From positions 1 to 39,687 of the IMG/VR virus record IMGVR_UViG_3300023440_000010: DNA of 39,687 nt; one strand, written 5' to 3'. Below, in pieces: positions 6,602 through 13,212 of the stretch (positions are counted from its first letter, which is position 1; each line of letters starts with the position of its first letter). This stretch comes from a virus. The position numbers were made by a program, and so were the translations under genes. Below the pieces are notes generated by a model, which saw only the letters and a program-made list of their open reading frames with translations, was not told where the DNA came from and did no database searches.

Positions 6602-6979
6602 TCAGCAGCGGCCCCAGTAGGTGCCGACGCTCGTGGTGATGGGGTAGTAGTCCATCTTGAGGTCTTCGGCGGCCTGGTGCCAGTCGATGTGGTAGAAAGG
6701 CCACGTCGAGCCGCGCAGCTCCTCGCCGTAGCAGTCCTCGGCGAAGTCGCGCGCGTAGTCCTCGAAGGCGCGCTCGTGGATCAGCGTCTCGCCATGTGGC
6801 CAGTCCGAGAGGGCATCGCGTCCGCCGTCGGCCAGCTCGCGTAGGAAGGCCAGCTCCTCGCGCTCCATGTCGCCGAACAGCTCCTCATCCTCGCCGGCCA
6901 GCTCTTCCAGCTCGGCCAGCCGCTCCTCCACGTCGCGGCTGTCGATCAGCGCCTCGCCGGGCTCGATCATGCTCGTCAT
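6602..6979 (-). CDS. ArdA-like anti-restriction protein, 125 aa
   Basis: The C-terminal half has the layout seen in phage ArdA-like proteins: DWPHGETLIHERAFEDYA, then FAEDCYGEE, then WPFYHIDWHQAAEDLKMDYY. ArdA proteins mimic DNA and block Type I restriction enzymes. In agreement, residues 1-60 are very acidic (EERLAELEELAGEDEELFG). At 125 aa it is shorter than plasmid ArdA (about 165 aa) and seems to keep the C-terminal domains only. The start at ATG 6979 has GGAGG eight bases before it, inside the end of the previous gene. Confidence 0.72.
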   Translation of the reverse strand: MTSMIEPGEALIDSRDVEERLAELEELAGEDEELFGDMEREELAFLRELADGGRDALSDWPHGETLIHERAFEDYARDFAEDCYGEELRGSTWPFYHIDWHQAAEDLKMDYYPITTSVGTYWGRC

Positions 6980-6982
6980 CGC

Positions 6983-7159
6983 TCAATCCTCCAGTCCTGC
7001 CGCTCTCGCGAAGCGGCGCATGTTGAAACGGGAGTTGTCCTCTGCCAGCTCCCGCATGATCGCGTAGGCGGTAGTCGCCCACTGGTACAGCGCCTCCACC
7101 TCGCGCGGGCGCGTCTCGCGGAGCGCGCGGGCGAGCCTCACGTAGTCTCTTCGGGCCAT
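6983..7159 (-). CDS. Small conserved phage protein, 58 aa
   Basis: ATG 7159 (MARRDYVRLARALRET) follows AGGAGG with eight-base spacing. It is a short basic helical protein with the stretch ALYQWATTAYAIMREL and then NSRFNMRRFARAAG, a pattern I associate with small early genes in many phages, function unknown. It is the first gene after the promoter at 7187-7214 and is followed four bases later by the ArdA-like gene, so both should be expressed early. Confidence 0.78.
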   Translation of the reverse strand: MARRDYVRLARALRETRPREVEALYQWATTAYAIMRELAEDNSRFNMRRFARAAGLED

Positions 7160-7186
7160 GTCGCGCTCCTCCTCGTGCCCTATTCC

Positions 7187-7214
7187 AGTATAGCACACTC
7201 CCGCGCGCCGTCTA
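7187..7214 (-). promoter_or_regulatory. Sigma-70 promoter with extended -10 before 6983-7159
   Basis: On the minus strand there is TAGACG (7209-7214), a 16-bp spacer, and TATACT (7187-7192) preceded by TGC, an extended -10. The start is predicted near 7180. Promoters at 16413-16441 and 26665-26693 share the TGC-TA core. Confidence 0.65.
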
Positions 7215-7220
7215 GTCGGC

Positions 7221-7326
7221 GAGGCGCAGCGCCTCTAGTAGTCGGCTGGCCGCGTTCGAGTAGCATCTCGTCGGGTAGGGCATTCAGCCTGCTCGTCTCA
7301 CCGCTCCTCGCCTCGCCTAGAGGCGC
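7221..7326. repeat. Inverted repeats in the 7160-7366 gap
   Basis: The 207-bp gap upstream of the promoter contains an odd palindrome (GAGGCGC-A-GCGCCTC, 7221-7235). It also contains a 10-bp inverted repeat GCGCCTCTAG (7229-7238) with CTAGAGGCGC (7317-7326). No gene was seen. They may be operator sites for the adjacent promoter or the end structure of the 7367-7906 transcript; no T-tract is present. Confidence 0.5.
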
Positions 7327-7366
7327 ACCAATAGCCGATCCATCGGATCGATGGTCACTTCCTCCT

Positions 7367-7906
7367 CTACGCACCGTAGCAGTGCAGAAAGGCTCGCCGC
7401 ATGCGCGCCCACGCACGATCGGCGAGGTAGCAGGCCCGCGCCTCATTCCCTGCTGCCAGAGCCAGCTGGATCCTGTGCGGCTCCACGTCGAGAAGCGGAG
7501 TCACGCGGATCGAGGCGATCAGCGCCTGAGACTCGACTGCGAGGGCGATGTCGGGGGCGATCCCGCACGGATTTGCTGGCCCGCCTAGAGTCCCTAGCGT
7601 CTCGACATCCTCAGCATACGCGCCCAGATCGTCGAGCCAGCGGGTCAGCCTCGCGCGGTCCAGGATGCCGCTCACGGTGGCATCCTGCACGTAGCGGTGC
7701 CACGCGTCCCAGTACTCGCCGCGCGGCTCGCCCACCTCATCGGCGAGGTAGCTGTAGTCGGAGTCGCCCGGCTCAGTCTCGGTCACGTCCAGGTCGGCCT
7801 CGCGCGAGGCGCGTAGCGCATCGGTATAGGTGAGGTCGCACGGCCAGTAGCAGGGATCGTGCTCGTCGGGGATACCGCTGAACTCTGCTAGGATTGCAAA
7901 CTGCAT
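7367..7906 (-). CDS. Hypothetical protein, 179 aa
   Basis: ATG 7906 (MQFAILAEFSGIPDEHD) was chosen because of AGGAGAGG upstream. It is an acidic protein with two N-terminal Cys (CYWPC), a Trp/Tyr-rich middle (GEYWDAWHRYVQD), and a C-terminal half with alternating helices ending ARMRRAFLHCYGA. No domain was recognised. It ends the gene group that lies upstream of the 7160-7366 regulatory gap. Confidence 0.75.
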   Translation of the reverse strand: MQFAILAEFSGIPDEHDPCYWPCDLTYTDALRASREADLDVTETEPGDSDYSYLADEVGEPRGEYWDAWHRYVQDATVSGILDRARLTRWLDDLGAYAEDVETLGTLGGPANPCGIAPDIALAVESQALIASIRVTPLLDVEPHRIQLALAAGNEARACYLADRAWARMRRAFLHCYGA

Positions 7907-7917
7907 GATTACCTCTC

Positions 7918-8232
7918 CTACTGCCGACACCCGGATCCCGGAGCGCACACCCGGCACGCATCCGGATCAGCATCCGGTATGAAGATCAGCTGCTCGCGCA
8001 CCGTACACAGGGTCACGAACCCGCGCACGGTGCGGCCGCGGTAGCGGAGCCGCGCGGGGATCGTAAACCAGGTGTCGGGGATTCCCGCACGCACGGTTCG
8101 CAGTTCGCCATACGGCAGCCCCGTCGGGTTGTGCGGGTTGCGGTCCACGAACACGCGCGCGCGGCGCAGCATACCGCCCGAGGGGTAACAGACATCCTCG
8201 GGTTCGATCCAAGTGTCACCGAATCGCTGCAT
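7918..8232 (-). CDS. Hypothetical protein with C-terminal Cys cluster, 104 aa
   Basis: ATG 8232 (MQRFGDTWIEPEDVCYP) has GAGGAGGAG upstream. The protein is strand-rich and basic in the middle (WFTIPARLRYRGRTVRG). It ends in CRVCAPGSGC, which with Cys near residues 15 and 75 could bind a metal. No family was recognised. Spacing to both neighbours is only a few bases, so it is co-translated within the block. Confidence 0.73.
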   Translation of the reverse strand: MQRFGDTWIEPEDVCYPSGGMLRRARVFVDRNPHNPTGLPYGELRTVRAGIPDTWFTIPARLRYRGRTVRGFVTLCTVREQLIFIPDADPDACRVCAPGSGCRQ

Positions 8233-8234
8233 GA

Positions 8235-8594
8235 TCACTCCTCCTCGATTTCGAGCATGGTCAGATCGTCGAGCCGCCCGTATGCGATGAAGTGCAGACA
8301 GTCTATGCAGATCCAAAGGTGGATCGGCTCGCCGTCGATCAGCGCATGCGCCGCGTGGTGGCTCCCGGCGAGGTCGCGCGAGCATACGTCGCACGGCGAG
8401 GCATCAAACGCGCACTCACCTGCTAGCTCACACTCCACCGGCGACGCGTCGTAGTACGGCACATGCTCCAGGCCGCACTCCTCGCACCGCGGCGCCGCGC
8501 CTACGCTCACCGCATCCAGCCCTTGCAGCCCGCGCGCCACCGCGCGGCAGTAGCGGCGATAGTCGGCGCGTGTCTCGATGTCGGGATACGTCAT
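8235..8594 (-). CDS. Hypothetical zinc-finger-like protein, 119 aa
   Basis: ATG 8594 (MTYPDIETRADYRRY) follows GAGGAGG. The protein has an N-terminal helix (RRYCRAVARGLQG), then several Cys pairs: CEEC near residue 35, CELAGEC near 55, CDVC near 67 and CIDC near 98. These could build two zinc-binding knuckles, with HH near residue 78. The C-terminus is acidic (TMLEIEEE). No family was recognised; a nucleic-acid or protein-binding role is possible. Confidence 0.75.
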   Translation of the reverse strand: MTYPDIETRADYRRYCRAVARGLQGLDAVSVGAAPRCEECGLEHVPYYDASPVECELAGECAFDASPCDVCSRDLAGSHHAAHALIDGEPIHLWICIDCLHFIAYGRLDDLTMLEIEEE

Positions 8595-8656
8595 CGCTGC
8601 ACCTCCTCGGGGTAGTGCACGCGGTACTCCGCGATCTGGTCTAGCAGATCGCTCAC
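8591..8656 (-). CDS. Possible micro-ORF, 21 aa
   Basis: A GTG at 8656 opens a 21-codon frame (MSDLLDQIAEYRVHYPEEVQ, then R) whose stop overlaps the next start as ATGA (8591-8594). A GAGGAGG lies 11 bases upstream. Its use would fill an otherwise empty 97-base gap in a densely packed operon. Overlap and charge pattern favour translation, but it could be only a leader peptide that couples ribosomes into 8235-8594. Confidence 0.45.
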   Translation of the reverse strand: MSDLLDQIAEYRVHYPEEVQR

Positions 8657-8691
8657 TGCCAGCGAAGCCTCCTCGCGCACGCGCGCGGGGC

Positions 8692-9018
8692 TCAGTAGAT
8701 GAGCCCCAGAGTGTTGAGCGTGGCGAGCAGGGCACTCGGATCCTCCCGGATGATATCCTCAGCGCGGCGCCGGAGCGCGCGCGCCTCCTCGCCGGCGTGC
8801 CAGTGCACGCCGAAGGCGTACGGGTACCCGATGGCGAGCGGCGGCTCGCCATGGACACGATGGGGAGGGGTCACCTCGACGGTGACCTCCTCGTCGGCCT
8901 CGCGGCCGCAGTAGGCCGCGACGGCGGCCGCCTCGATCTCGTCGAGGCAGCCCTCGACGATCTGGGCGCGGTGCCGATCGGCACCGCTGAGGTCTCGGAT
9001 GATGATGGTCGCTCTCAT
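8692..9018 (-). CDS. Hypothetical protein, 108 aa
   Basis: ATG 9018 (MRATIIIRDLSGADRHR) follows TGAGGAG. It starts with a strand and then a helix (GCLDEIEAAAVAAYCG). A second acidic strand (EEVTVEVTPPHRV) and a His/Trp segment (YAFGVHWHAGEEARAL) lead to a C-terminal helix. No domain was recognised, and no membrane or signal segment is seen. Confidence 0.75.
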   Translation of the reverse strand: MRATIIIRDLSGADRHRAQIVEGCLDEIEAAAVAAYCGREADEEVTVEVTPPHRVHGEPPLAIGYPYAFGVHWHAGEEARALRRRAEDIIREDPSALLATLNTLGLIY

Positions 9019-9028
9019 CTGTCGCTCC

Positions 9029-9217
9029 TCAGCAGTACGCCTCGCGGAAGGCGGTGAGCACCGCCTCCCACGAGACTCCCTGGTGCTGCGCCTCGCGGTA
9101 CAGCGCCTCGATCTCCTCCCGCGCTACGGGACGCGAGAGGAGAAATGCGTACTCTCCAGCCAGCTCGTGCGCGAGGTCGCGCGGCGCGCCGGCGAGGATT
9201 CCCGGGAGGGCGGTCAC
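9029..9217 (-). CDS. Small hypothetical protein, 62 aa
   Basis: The likely start is GTG 9217, overlapping the previous stop as GTGA inside a perfect palindrome (9208-9227). The product (TALPGILAGAPRDLAHEL...) is helical, with a C-terminal REEIEALYREAQHQGVSWEA stretch. There is only a weak ribosome site, so expression probably depends on coupling to 9214-9453. The function is unknown. Confidence 0.68.
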   Translation of the reverse strand: MTALPGILAGAPRDLAHELAGEYAFLLSRPVAREEIEALYREAQHQGVSWEAVLTAFREAYC

Positions 9218-9227
9218 TTGACCGCCC
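9208..9227. repeat. Palindrome at the 9214 stop codon
   Basis: Nine-base arms GGGCGGTCA and TGACCGCCC are separated by CT, overlapping the GTGA stop/start junction. A near-identical palindrome lies at 9484-9505, also at a stop codon. The core TCACTTGACC occurs a third time at the stop at 9685. Confidence 0.85.
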
Positions 9228-9453
9228 GCCTCTTGAGGCGCGGGAGGAAGTGCTCCCGCACCAGAGCCCAAAACTCCTCATACTCCTGGTCGCCCAGGTC
9301 GGGCGCCCAGGAATCGAGGAAATCGTGGGCGTGGTCGATGGACGACTGCCAGGCATACTGGCGATCGTCCCCGGCCGCCCGCCGCTCCGCGAGCGCCGCA
9401 TGGAAGCGGCGGCGCTCGCGCGCGAACCGCGTGAATAGGGCTGCTGCGGTCAT
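9214..9453 (-). CDS. Hypothetical helical protein, 79 aa
   Basis: ATG 9453 (MTAAALFTRFARERR) follows AGGAG at suitable distance. It is basic and helical (RRFHAALAERRAAG), with an aromatic segment (HAHDFLDSWAPDLGDQEYEEF) and a basic end RLKRRAVK. No family was recognised. Its last codons form part of the 9208-9227 palindrome. Confidence 0.74.
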   Translation of the reverse strand: MTAAALFTRFARERRRFHAALAERRAAGDDRQYAWQSSIDHAHDFLDSWAPDLGDQEYEEFWALVREHFLPRLKRRAVK

Positions 9454-9483
9454 CCAATTCTCCTCAGAAGGAAGGGAAGGGAG

Positions 9484-9505
9484 GCGGCGGTCACTTGACC
9501 GCCGC
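9484..9505. repeat. Palindrome at the 9491 stop codon
   Basis: Ten-base arms GCGGCGGTCA and TGACCGCCGC around CT. It shares its core with 9208-9227. It could form an RNA hairpin just after the stop or be a protein-binding site. Confidence 0.85.
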
Positions 9506-9685
9506 TGTGGCCGCCTCGCGCAAGAAGCGCGCGACGATGCGCGCCTCCCGCCGCGAGGTGGTGGACCAGAGGACCGCGCCCGACGCACGGGCGCGGACCT
9601 CATATGCGTGCGAGGTGACTACCACCTCGCACGCTCCGAGGGAGGCGCGCAAGATGCGCACCTCGCCACCCTTGAGGAGGCGCAT
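9491..9685 (-). CDS. Small basic protein, paralogue of the next gene upstream, 64 aa
   Basis: ATG 9685 (MRLLKGGEVRIL) overlaps the previous stop (TGATG). It is basic and strand-rich. The C-terminal part, EVRARASGAVLWST then TSRREARIVARFL and ending VK, aligns with the C-terminal part of 9685-9891 (EIRECASGALIQF, TTRREAAHEVRSIL, ending VK), so the two look like a tandem duplication. The function is unknown; small size and charge fit an early regulator or nucleic-acid-binding protein. Confidence 0.7.
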   Translation of the reverse strand: MRLLKGGEVRILRASLGACEVVVTSHAYEVRARASGAVLWSTTSRREARIVARFLREAATAAVK

Positions 9686-9891
9686 CACTTGACCCACCCC
9701 GCATCGAGGATGGACCGGACCTCATGCGCCGCCTCGCGGCGCGTGGTCCAGATCCCGGCGAACTGGATGAGTGCGCCGGAGGCGCACTCACGAATCTCGG
9801 CATGCCAGGCGCGACCGCAGCGCCGCACCTGGCCGAACAGGTGCGAGCCGGAGGCTCGAATGCGGTAACACCCCGAGTACATCTTCTCCAT
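9685..9891 (-). CDS. Small basic protein, first gene of the leftward arm, 68 aa
   Basis: ATG 9891 (MEKMYSGCYRIRASG) has AGGAGG seven bases upstream, a strong site. It is the promoter-proximal gene of the leftward arm, directly next to the 770-bp non-coding region. Its C-terminal half is homologous in pattern to the following gene (ASGA...TxRREA...VK). The first gene of an early phage operon is often a host-takeover or regulatory protein, but no domain was recognised. Confidence 0.75.
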   Translation of the reverse strand: MEKMYSGCYRIRASGSHLFGQVRRCGRAWHAEIRECASGALIQFAGIWTTRREAAHEVRSILDAGWVK

Positions 9892-9941
9892 GGCCGCGCC
9901 TCCTAGTGACTCCATGCCTGCCAGTCTAGCCGCCCGCGCTC

Positions 9942-9995
9942 CGGCCTGCAGGCCGAAATCGCACCGGATGCGACCACCTCTTGCCTGGATGCGAC
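9942..9995. promoter_or_regulatory. Operator-like cluster upstream of the leftward arm
   Basis: It contains a perfect palindrome CGGCCTGCAGGCCG (9942-9955) and two direct copies of GGATGCGAC (9966-9974 and 9987-9995), 21 bp apart, about two helical turns. A possible -10 on the minus strand (TAGACT, 9923-9928) has no good -35, which would suit an activated promoter. The regulatory role is inferred. Confidence 0.4.
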
Positions 9996-10467
9996 ATCGA
10001 GCGCCGCGCCTCGCGCACGGGCGCCTCGCGCGCCTCACTCCGGCCTGCCGCCGCGCGCCTCGTCGCGCCGAAGGCGCGGCAGCGGCCTCGCCGCAACGCA
10101 ACGCACCTCCCACCTCGCGCGCGTGCCGCACCGCACCGCACACGCATGCGCGCTTCCTTCTGCGCGCGACGTGCGCGCCCGTGCGCATACGCGCTCGCGC
10201 GCGGGTGCGTGCCCGCGTGCGCCTACCCGCGTGCGCGTGCGTGCGTGCCCGCATGCGCGCGAGGCGCCTCGCCGGCCGGCTCGCCTCGCCGCATGCGCTG
10301 CTCTGCCGCCGCGCCTCGATGAAGGCCAGCCGGCTCGCCTCTCCCTGGCGCGCGGCGCCTCGCCTCGTGCGGCGCCGCCTCGGGCGCGCCTCCTCGCCGC
10401 GGGGCGCGCCGGGTGGCGGCGCGGCGCGAGGGGGCCGGCCCCCCTTCGGGTGGCGCGAGCGTTGTTG

Positions 10468-10554
10468 TAGACCCGTTCCACGCGCGACAGTCCAGAACTT
10501 CGGTCTAGACCGAGCGGGCCAGCTCCTCGCCGCCGAAGGGTTTGAGTATAGACC
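10468..10554. promoter_or_regulatory. Triple TAGACC motif upstream of the terminase operon
   Basis: TAGACC occurs at 10468-10473, 10506-10511 and 10549-10554. The middle copy sits in a perfect 12-bp palindrome, CGGTCTAGACCG (10501-10512). The third forms TATAGA, a possible -10 without a -35. These may be binding sites controlling the rightward late transcript. Confidence 0.4.
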
Positions 10555-10662
10555 GTGCGCGCCTCTGCCGCCCCTTCGGGGCGATGGCGGCGGCAGGCCC
10601 CTTGAACCCTGCGGCCATTTGTGGTCGAATGAGACGAGTCCGCGCTTCGCAGCCAAGGCCAG

Positions 10663-11172
10663 ATGCAGACGCTCACCGTTCGCGCCCAAGCGACCTACGG
10701 CTTGACTGAGCGCCAAGCCCAAGTCGTCGCCGACTACTGCCACACCGGCAACCTCGCGTCGGCGTGCCGGAAGAACGACTATGACTACCGCGAGGCCAAG
10801 CGTCTCCTCGCGGAGAACCCCGGCTTCCAAGCGGCGGTCCACGAGTACATCCAGGGCCTCTTGGTGCGCGACCTCGTGCGCGCACGCAACGTCCTCCTCG
10901 ACCTCATGGAGCGGGCCAAGAGCGAGAAGGTGCGCCTCGACGCCGCCAAGTTCCTCACCGAGCGGGCGGCGGGCAAGACGCCCGAGCGTCACCTCCACCT
11001 CCACGAGCATCGCTTCACCTCGCGCGACGAGCTGCTGAAGCGCATCCTCGGGCTGGCCAGCGAGCTGGGCCTCGATCCCAAGGCCATCGCCCCGCGCGTC
11101 ATAGAGGGCTCGGCGACGGCGGCCCTCCCCGACGACGACTACGACCCGCCCGTGCCCGGAGTGGATGATTGA
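10663..11172 (+). CDS. terS: Terminase small subunit
   Basis: It recognises phage DNA for packaging. The 169-aa protein has an N-terminal helix-turn-helix (LTERQAQVVADYCHTGNL, then a second helix around residues 38-50), a central helical oligomerisation region (VRDLVRARNVLLDLMERAK), and a C-terminal acidic tail (DDDYDPPVPGVDD) that would contact the large subunit. It is placed directly upstream of, and overlapping (TGATG), the large terminase. It is the first gene of the rightward arm; the ribosome site is weak (CAAGG). Confidence 0.82.
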   Translation: MQTLTVRAQATYGLTERQAQVVADYCHTGNLASACRKNDYDYREAKRLLAENPGFQAAVHEYIQGLLVRDLVRARNVLLDLMERAKSEKVRLDAAKFLTERAAGKTPERHLHLHEHRFTSRDELLKRILGLASELGLDPKAIAPRVIEGSATAALPDDDYDPPVPGVDD

Positions 11173-12698
11173 TGGACCCGCAGGTTCGCGCCTACAAGGA
11201 AGCCGAGCTGGCGCAGCTCCTTGACGAGCTGGAGCGCCTCGACCGCCTTGACCGCCTCTCCACCTACCGGCCGACGCCGAAGCAGGCTGAGTTCCACGCC
11301 GCGGGCAGCGAGGTGCGCTTCCGAATGCTCTCGGCCGGCAACCAGTCCGGCAAGACCTACAGCGCCGGGATGGAGGTGGCCATGCACATGACCGGCCGCT
11401 ACCCGGATTGGTGGGAGGGCAAGGTGTTCGAGGAGCCCACCCTTTGGTGGGTCGGCGGCATCACGGGCGAGTCCACACGCGACAACCCGCAGCGCATCCT
11501 CCTCGGCGCGAAGCGCGAGTGGGGCACCGGCACCGTCCCCAAGGACGCCCTCCACGGCGACCCCACGATGAAGCGCGGCGTGCCGGACGCCGTGGACAGC
11601 TTCCAAGTGCGTTGGGGCGGTGGCGGCGACATCCAGCGCATCTCCACCTGCTGGTTCAAGTCCTACGACCAAGACCGCACCAAGTGGCAGGGCGTCACCA
11701 TCCACGGCATCTGGATGGACGAGGAGCCACCCTTCGACATCTACGACGAGGCGGTCCCGCGCCTCAACTACCACCGGGGCATCATGCTCATCACCTTCAC
11801 GCCTCTCCTCGGCATGACGCAGGTCTGCAAGCTCTTCTTCGAGCCCAGCGAGGACGACGCCTACAAGCACGAGCGCCGCCTCATCCTCATGGACCTCAAC
11901 GACGCCACCTTCTACTCCGAGGAGCAGCGCCGGGACATCGAAGCCTCCTACCCCGAGCACATGCGTCGAGCGCGCGCCCGCGGCCTCCCGGCCATCGGCG
12001 AGGGCCTCATCTACCCCATCCTCGACGAGGACGTGATGTGCGAGCCCTTCGAGATCCCCGACTTCTATCGGCGCATCGTCGGCCTCGACTTCGGCATCGA
12101 CCACCCGACCGCCGCCTGCTTCCTTGCCTGGAACCCCGACACCGACACCATCTACATCTACGACACCTACAAGCAGGTGGACGCCAACGTCGTCATCCAC
12201 GCACGCGCCCTCGTCGAGCGCGGCGCCGATCAGATCCCCGTCTCCTGGCCGCACGACGGGCTGCGCCGCCTTCCGCAGCGCGACGGCGCCGACTCCACGC
12301 CCCTCAAGGAAATCTACCAGCGCCACGGCGTCAAGATGCTCCCCTACTCAGCCCGCTACGACCCCGACAAGGGCGGGCCGCAGCCGCGCGAGCCAGTCAT
12401 CGCCGACTGCTTGGAGCGGATGCGCTCGGGGCGCCTCAAGGTGTTCTCGACGTGCGAGGACTGGTTCAAGGAGAAGAACCAGTACCACCGCAAGGACGGC
12501 AAGCCCGTCGATTACATGGACGACCTCATGAGCGCGATGCATTATGGCATCATGATGGTCCGCACGTACTCGCGCTCCACCGTGGAGATGCCCCGCCAGA
12601 CGCACGCGCTGTCTGGCTACGACCCTCTCCACTTCCAAGCGCCAAACGACACCCGCATCACCCGTCCACAGCCCGAAGGTTGGAGGCCCATCGCATGA
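11172..12698 (+). CDS. terL: Terminase large subunit
   Basis: This is the packaging motor ATPase and nuclease that threads DNA through the portal and cuts it. It is 508 aa from ATG 11172, with a TTG one codon earlier also possible. The ATPase domain has Walker A GNQSGKT (56-62) and Walker B IWMDEEPP near residue 180. The C-terminal nuclease has the RNase H-fold entry GLDFGIDHPTAACF (about residue 300) and a late acidic motif in YMDDLMSAMHYG. Length and motif order match T4/T7-type large terminases. Confidence 0.95.
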   Translation: MDPQVRAYKEAELAQLLDELERLDRLDRLSTYRPTPKQAEFHAAGSEVRFRMLSAGNQSGKTYSAGMEVAMHMTGRYPDWWEGKVFEEPTLWWVGGITGESTRDNPQRILLGAKREWGTGTVPKDALHGDPTMKRGVPDAVDSFQVRWGGGGDIQRISTCWFKSYDQDRTKWQGVTIHGIWMDEEPPFDIYDEAVPRLNYHRGIMLITFTPLLGMTQVCKLFFEPSEDDAYKHERRLILMDLNDATFYSEEQRRDIEASYPEHMRRARARGLPAIGEGLIYPILDEDVMCEPFEIPDFYRRIVGLDFGIDHPTAACFLAWNPDTDTIYIYDTYKQVDANVVIHARALVERGADQIPVSWPHDGLRRLPQRDGADSTPLKEIYQRHGVKMLPYSARYDPDKGGPQPREPVIADCLERMRSGRLKVFSTCEDWFKEKNQYHRKDGKPVDYMDDLMSAMHYGIMMVRTYSRSTVEMPRQTHALSGYDPLHFQAPNDTRITRPQPEGWRPIA

Positions 12699-12940
12699 CC
12701 ACCCTACTCCGCGCCATCCTTGGCACGAAGAAGAAGGCCGCCCCGCCGCCTCCGGCTCCGTTGCCTCCCATGCCGACGCGCAGCTCCGCCGACGTGCAGC
12801 GCGCGGCCGAGGAGGCTCGGCGCCGCGCAGCGCGTGCCCGCGGGCGCGCCGCAACCGTCCTCACCGACGCCGACGCCGAACGCTTCCCGTCCGGCTCGCT
12901 GCGTCGCAAGTCCCTGCTCGGTGGAGGAATCACCTCATGA
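12695..12940 (+). CDS. Small conserved virion-operon protein, 81 aa
   Basis: The ATG at 12695 overlaps the terminase stop (ATGA) and has GGAGG eight bases upstream. It is Pro/Ala/Arg-rich, with an amphipathic N-terminus (TTLLRAILGTKKK), a proline stretch, a basic helix, and the C-terminal pattern RGRAATVLTDAD...RKSLLGGG. Many podophages carry a small protein with this ending between terminase and portal. The function is unknown; a disordered morphogenesis factor is plausible. Confidence 0.75.
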   Translation: MTTLLRAILGTKKKAAPPPPAPLPPMPTRSSADVQRAAEEARRRAARARGRAATVLTDADAERFPSGSLRRKSLLGGGITS

Positions 12941-13209
12941 TGTACCATGCCAGCAAGACGGCCACGAGCGCCGGCAACGTGACCACCACGAAGGGCGTCC
13001 TGCGCGCCCTCACCATCATCCCCGGGGCGTCGGCCGGCAGCCTCGAAGTGCGTGACGGGAGCGGCGCGAGCGACCCCGTGCTCATCACCCTCCCGACCAA
13101 GGCCGGCGGCGAGCCCGTCCACCTCCAGCTCGGCGACGGCCTCGTGTTCAACTCCGGCGTCAACATCAAGACGCTCTCGAACATCACCTCCGTCACCTTC
13201 TGGTTCTAG
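12937..13209 (+). CDS. Small beta-rich structural protein, 90 aa
   Basis: The ATG at 12937 overlaps the previous stop and has GGAGG upstream. It is strand-rich throughout (GVLRALTIIPGASAGSLEV, VLITLP, VHLQLGDGLVFNSGVNIKT), Gly/Ser/Thr-rich, with no charged helices, like small capsid or fibre decoration proteins. Its position between terminase and portal fits a minor virion component. No named family was recognised. Confidence 0.7.
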   Translation: MMYHASKTATSAGNVTTTKGVLRALTIIPGASAGSLEVRDGSGASDPVLITLPTKAGGEPVHLQLGDGLVFNSGVNIKTLSNITSVTFWF

Positions 13210-13212
13210 CCC

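Larger units (their letters stand above)
9892..10662. other. Non-coding divergence region between the two transcription arms
   Basis: No credible gene was seen in 771 bp. From about 10000 to 10430 the sequence is extremely GC- and CpG-rich, built from recurring words such as GCGCCTCGC and long alternating purine-pyrimidine tracts (for example around 10190-10260). It contains the perfect 14-bp palindrome GGGGGCCGGCCCCC (10430-10443) and a hairpin CTGCCGCC/GGCGGCAG near 10565-10596. ORFs here give Arg/Ala/Pro repeats in all frames, a sign of compositional bias. Its place between divergent arms fits promoters, origin or packaging functions. Confidence 0.8.

Noticed and set aside
9890-10705. Long plus-strand frames in the 9.9-10.7 kb region
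   Set aside because: Residues are almost only Arg, Ala, Pro and Cys in every frame, with no ribosome sites. Composition alone explains the open frames.
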